Shown piece after piece: positions 63,092 to 64,000 of a DNA stretch of 64,000 nucleotides. Origin of the DNA: an uncultured Propionibacteriaceae bacterium (lineage in GTDB: Bacteria > Actinomycetota > Actinomycetes > Propionibacteriales > Propionibacteriaceae). The notes under the pieces are model-generated. The model did no database searches. It saw nothing but the letters and a program-made list of their open reading frames with translations, and was not told the origin of the DNA. The position numbers and the translations under genes were made by a program. The stretch spans positions 76,206 through 140,205 of the forward strand of contig CALBCJ010000014.1 in assembly GCA_937926975.1 (NCBI GenBank), in the 5' to 3' direction. How positions within the stretch are numbered: the stretch's first letter is position 1; each line of letters begins with the position of its first letter.

Positions 63092-64000
63092 TCAGTACTG
63101 CTGGACCGGCGGCTGGCCGCTCTCGTCGACGACGATGCTCTTGACCATCTTGTCGGCGAGGGTCTGCTTGTTGGTGTCCCACAGTGGCCAGAGCCAGGTG
63201 AGGAGTCCGCCGATGCAGGTGAAGGAGACCAGTGCCCACTGGATCATGGCCCGCAAGACGCCCTGGCCGGCGCCCAGCGGCTGCTGGGTCTGCTCGGAGA
63301 TGAGCTTGGTCTTGGCGATCTTGCGGCCCAGGGAGTACCCGGTGGTCCCGGCCTGGTACCCGGAGTTCCAGGCCACGAAGCCGCCAACCAGCAGGAATGC
63401 GACGAAGTTGCCAACACTGCTGCCAACACTGCCGCCGATGATCGCCCCCACTGTGGAGGCCACGATGCCGGGTGCCAGCCAGTCGATCAGCCAGCTGAGG
63501 GCCCGCTTGCCGAAGTCTGCCTTGGGCAAGGCCGGGCTGGCGTACCCCGCGTCGTAGCCGTACGGGGTGACCGCCTGACCGGGCGTCGCTGAGTACGGGG
63601 CGCCGTAGCCAGCGGCGGCGTTCGGGTCCTGGTAGGCCTCGGCGGTGCCGTACCCGCCGGCGCCGTAGCTGCTGGGCTGCGACTGGCCGTACCCGCCTGT
63701 GGAGCCGTACCCACCGGCGCCGTAGCCGGACTGGTCGTAGCCGCCGTACCCGCCGCTGCCGTACCCGCTGCTCGTGGTGGGGTCGGTGTAGGAGGCGGTG
63801 CCCTGGCCGGCTGAGCCGTAGGAGGTGGCGCTGGTGTCGGGTGCGGTGTAGCCGCTCGTGCCCTGGCTGGCTGAGCCGTAGGAGGTGGCGCTGGTGTCGG
63901 GTGCGGTGTAGCCGCTGGCGCTGTAGCCGCTCGTGGTGGGGTCGGTGTAGGAGGCGGTGCCCTGGCCGGCTGAGCCGTAGGAGGTGGCGCTGGTGTCGGG
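63092..64000 (-). CDS. RDD-family membrane protein with repetitive N-terminus (partial)
   Basis: A minus-strand frame is open from the stop at 63092 to the right edge. The C-terminal 140 residues form an RDD domain: KADFGKRALSWLIDWLAPG with the Arg/Asp signature, then several membrane helices and a GYSLGRKIAKTKLI segment. The visible N-terminal part, about 155 residues, is built from Gly, Tyr, Ser, Ala, Thr and Pro in repeats such as PDTSATSYGSA and GYGAGGYG. This disordered tail is common in actinobacterial RDD proteins but unusually repetitive here. The start lies outside the window. TTG 63529 marks no real start since the frame continues upstream. Confidence 0.85.
   Translation of the reverse strand, partial: PDTSATSYGSAGQGTASYTDPTTSGYSASGYTAPDTSATSYGSASQGTSGYTAPDTSATSYGSAGQGTASYTDPTTSSGYGSGGYGGYDQSGYGAGGYGSTGGYGQSQPSSYGAGGYGTAEAYQDPNAAAGYGAPYSATPGQAVTPYGYDAGYASPALPKADFGKRALSWLIDWLAPGIVASTVGAIIGGSVGSSVGNFVAFLLVGGFVAWNSGYQAGTTGYSLGRKIAKTKLISEQTQQPLGAGQGVLRAMIQWALVSFTCIGGLLTWLWPLWDTNKQTLADKMVKSIVVDESGQPPVQQY
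63771..64000. repeat. Tandem repeats within the RDD gene
   Basis: Bases 63771-63841 recur exactly at 63930-64000 (71 bp, offset 159 bp, or 53 codons). A nearly identical 40-bp sub-unit also occurs at 63801-63840 and 63861-63900. They encode PDTSATSYGSA(G/S)QGT-type units. All spacings keep the frame. Confidence 0.8.

Overview
This is a GC-rich segment of an actinobacterial chromosome. The evidence is the mtrA-mtrB-lpqB operon, ClgR, the DUF3046-recA-recX block, an Rv3235-family gene next to secA, a WS/DGAT-type acyltransferase, a large NAD-dependent glutamate dehydrogenase and frequent GTG starts. RNase Y beside miaB/miaA suggests a Propionibacteriales-like lineage, but that is inference. Almost all of the window is core genome. 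I see no insertion sequences, phage genes, CRISPR arrays, rRNA or tRNA genes.

Layout. 1-6.5 kb: tail of an unknown gene, the MtrA/MtrB envelope two-component system with lipoprotein LpqB, a DUF488 protein, a ComF-like phosphoribosyltransferase and long-form ribosome hibernation factor HPF. 6.5-15.8 kb: an AlkX/YcaQ-type DNA glycosylase, SecA, an Rv3235-like protein, a WS/DGAT-like protein with an altered active site, a DUF6912 gene, Ku, and a membrane acyltransferase whose 3' end looks frameshifted. 15.9-22.8 kb: NAD-glutamate dehydrogenase, a PHP phosphoesterase, and a tryptophanyl-tRNA synthetase behind a classical ribosome-mediated attenuator. 22.8-31.3 kb is the most accessory-like part: an alpha/beta hydrolase with a tiny Gly-Ser-repeat protein, a two-component system divergent from an ABC-2 transporter and an erythromycin-esterase-like protein, and a DUF6394/RCK-channel pair. 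31.3-46.7 kb: IclR regulator/leuCD, an HU-like protein, PlsC, Ddl, ThiL, FtsK, a CoA-transferase, RimO, PgsA, PncC (CinA), ClgR, DUF3046, RecA and RecX. 47.1-64 kb: RNase Y, ferritin, an M50-like protein, MiaB, a helicase with a coiled-coil membrane protein, a methyltransferase-cupin pair, MiaA, DapF, HflX, a DinG-type helicase, LexA, an SOS-boxed small membrane protein, and an RDD protein with a repetitive tail running off the right edge.

Regulation stands out. trpS has a leader peptide with two adjacent Trp codons and mutually exclusive hairpins. recA carries both a LexA box and a LexA-independent RecA-NDp (PafBC-type) promoter. LexA boxes lie in the lexA/small-membrane-protein divergent region. 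The small protein appears to be a minimal, LysM-less counterpart of the SOS division inhibitors (ChiZ/DivS/YneA) found beside lexA elsewhere. Many genes have a TANNNT hexamer 6-7 nt before the start codon, pointing to widespread leaderless transcription.
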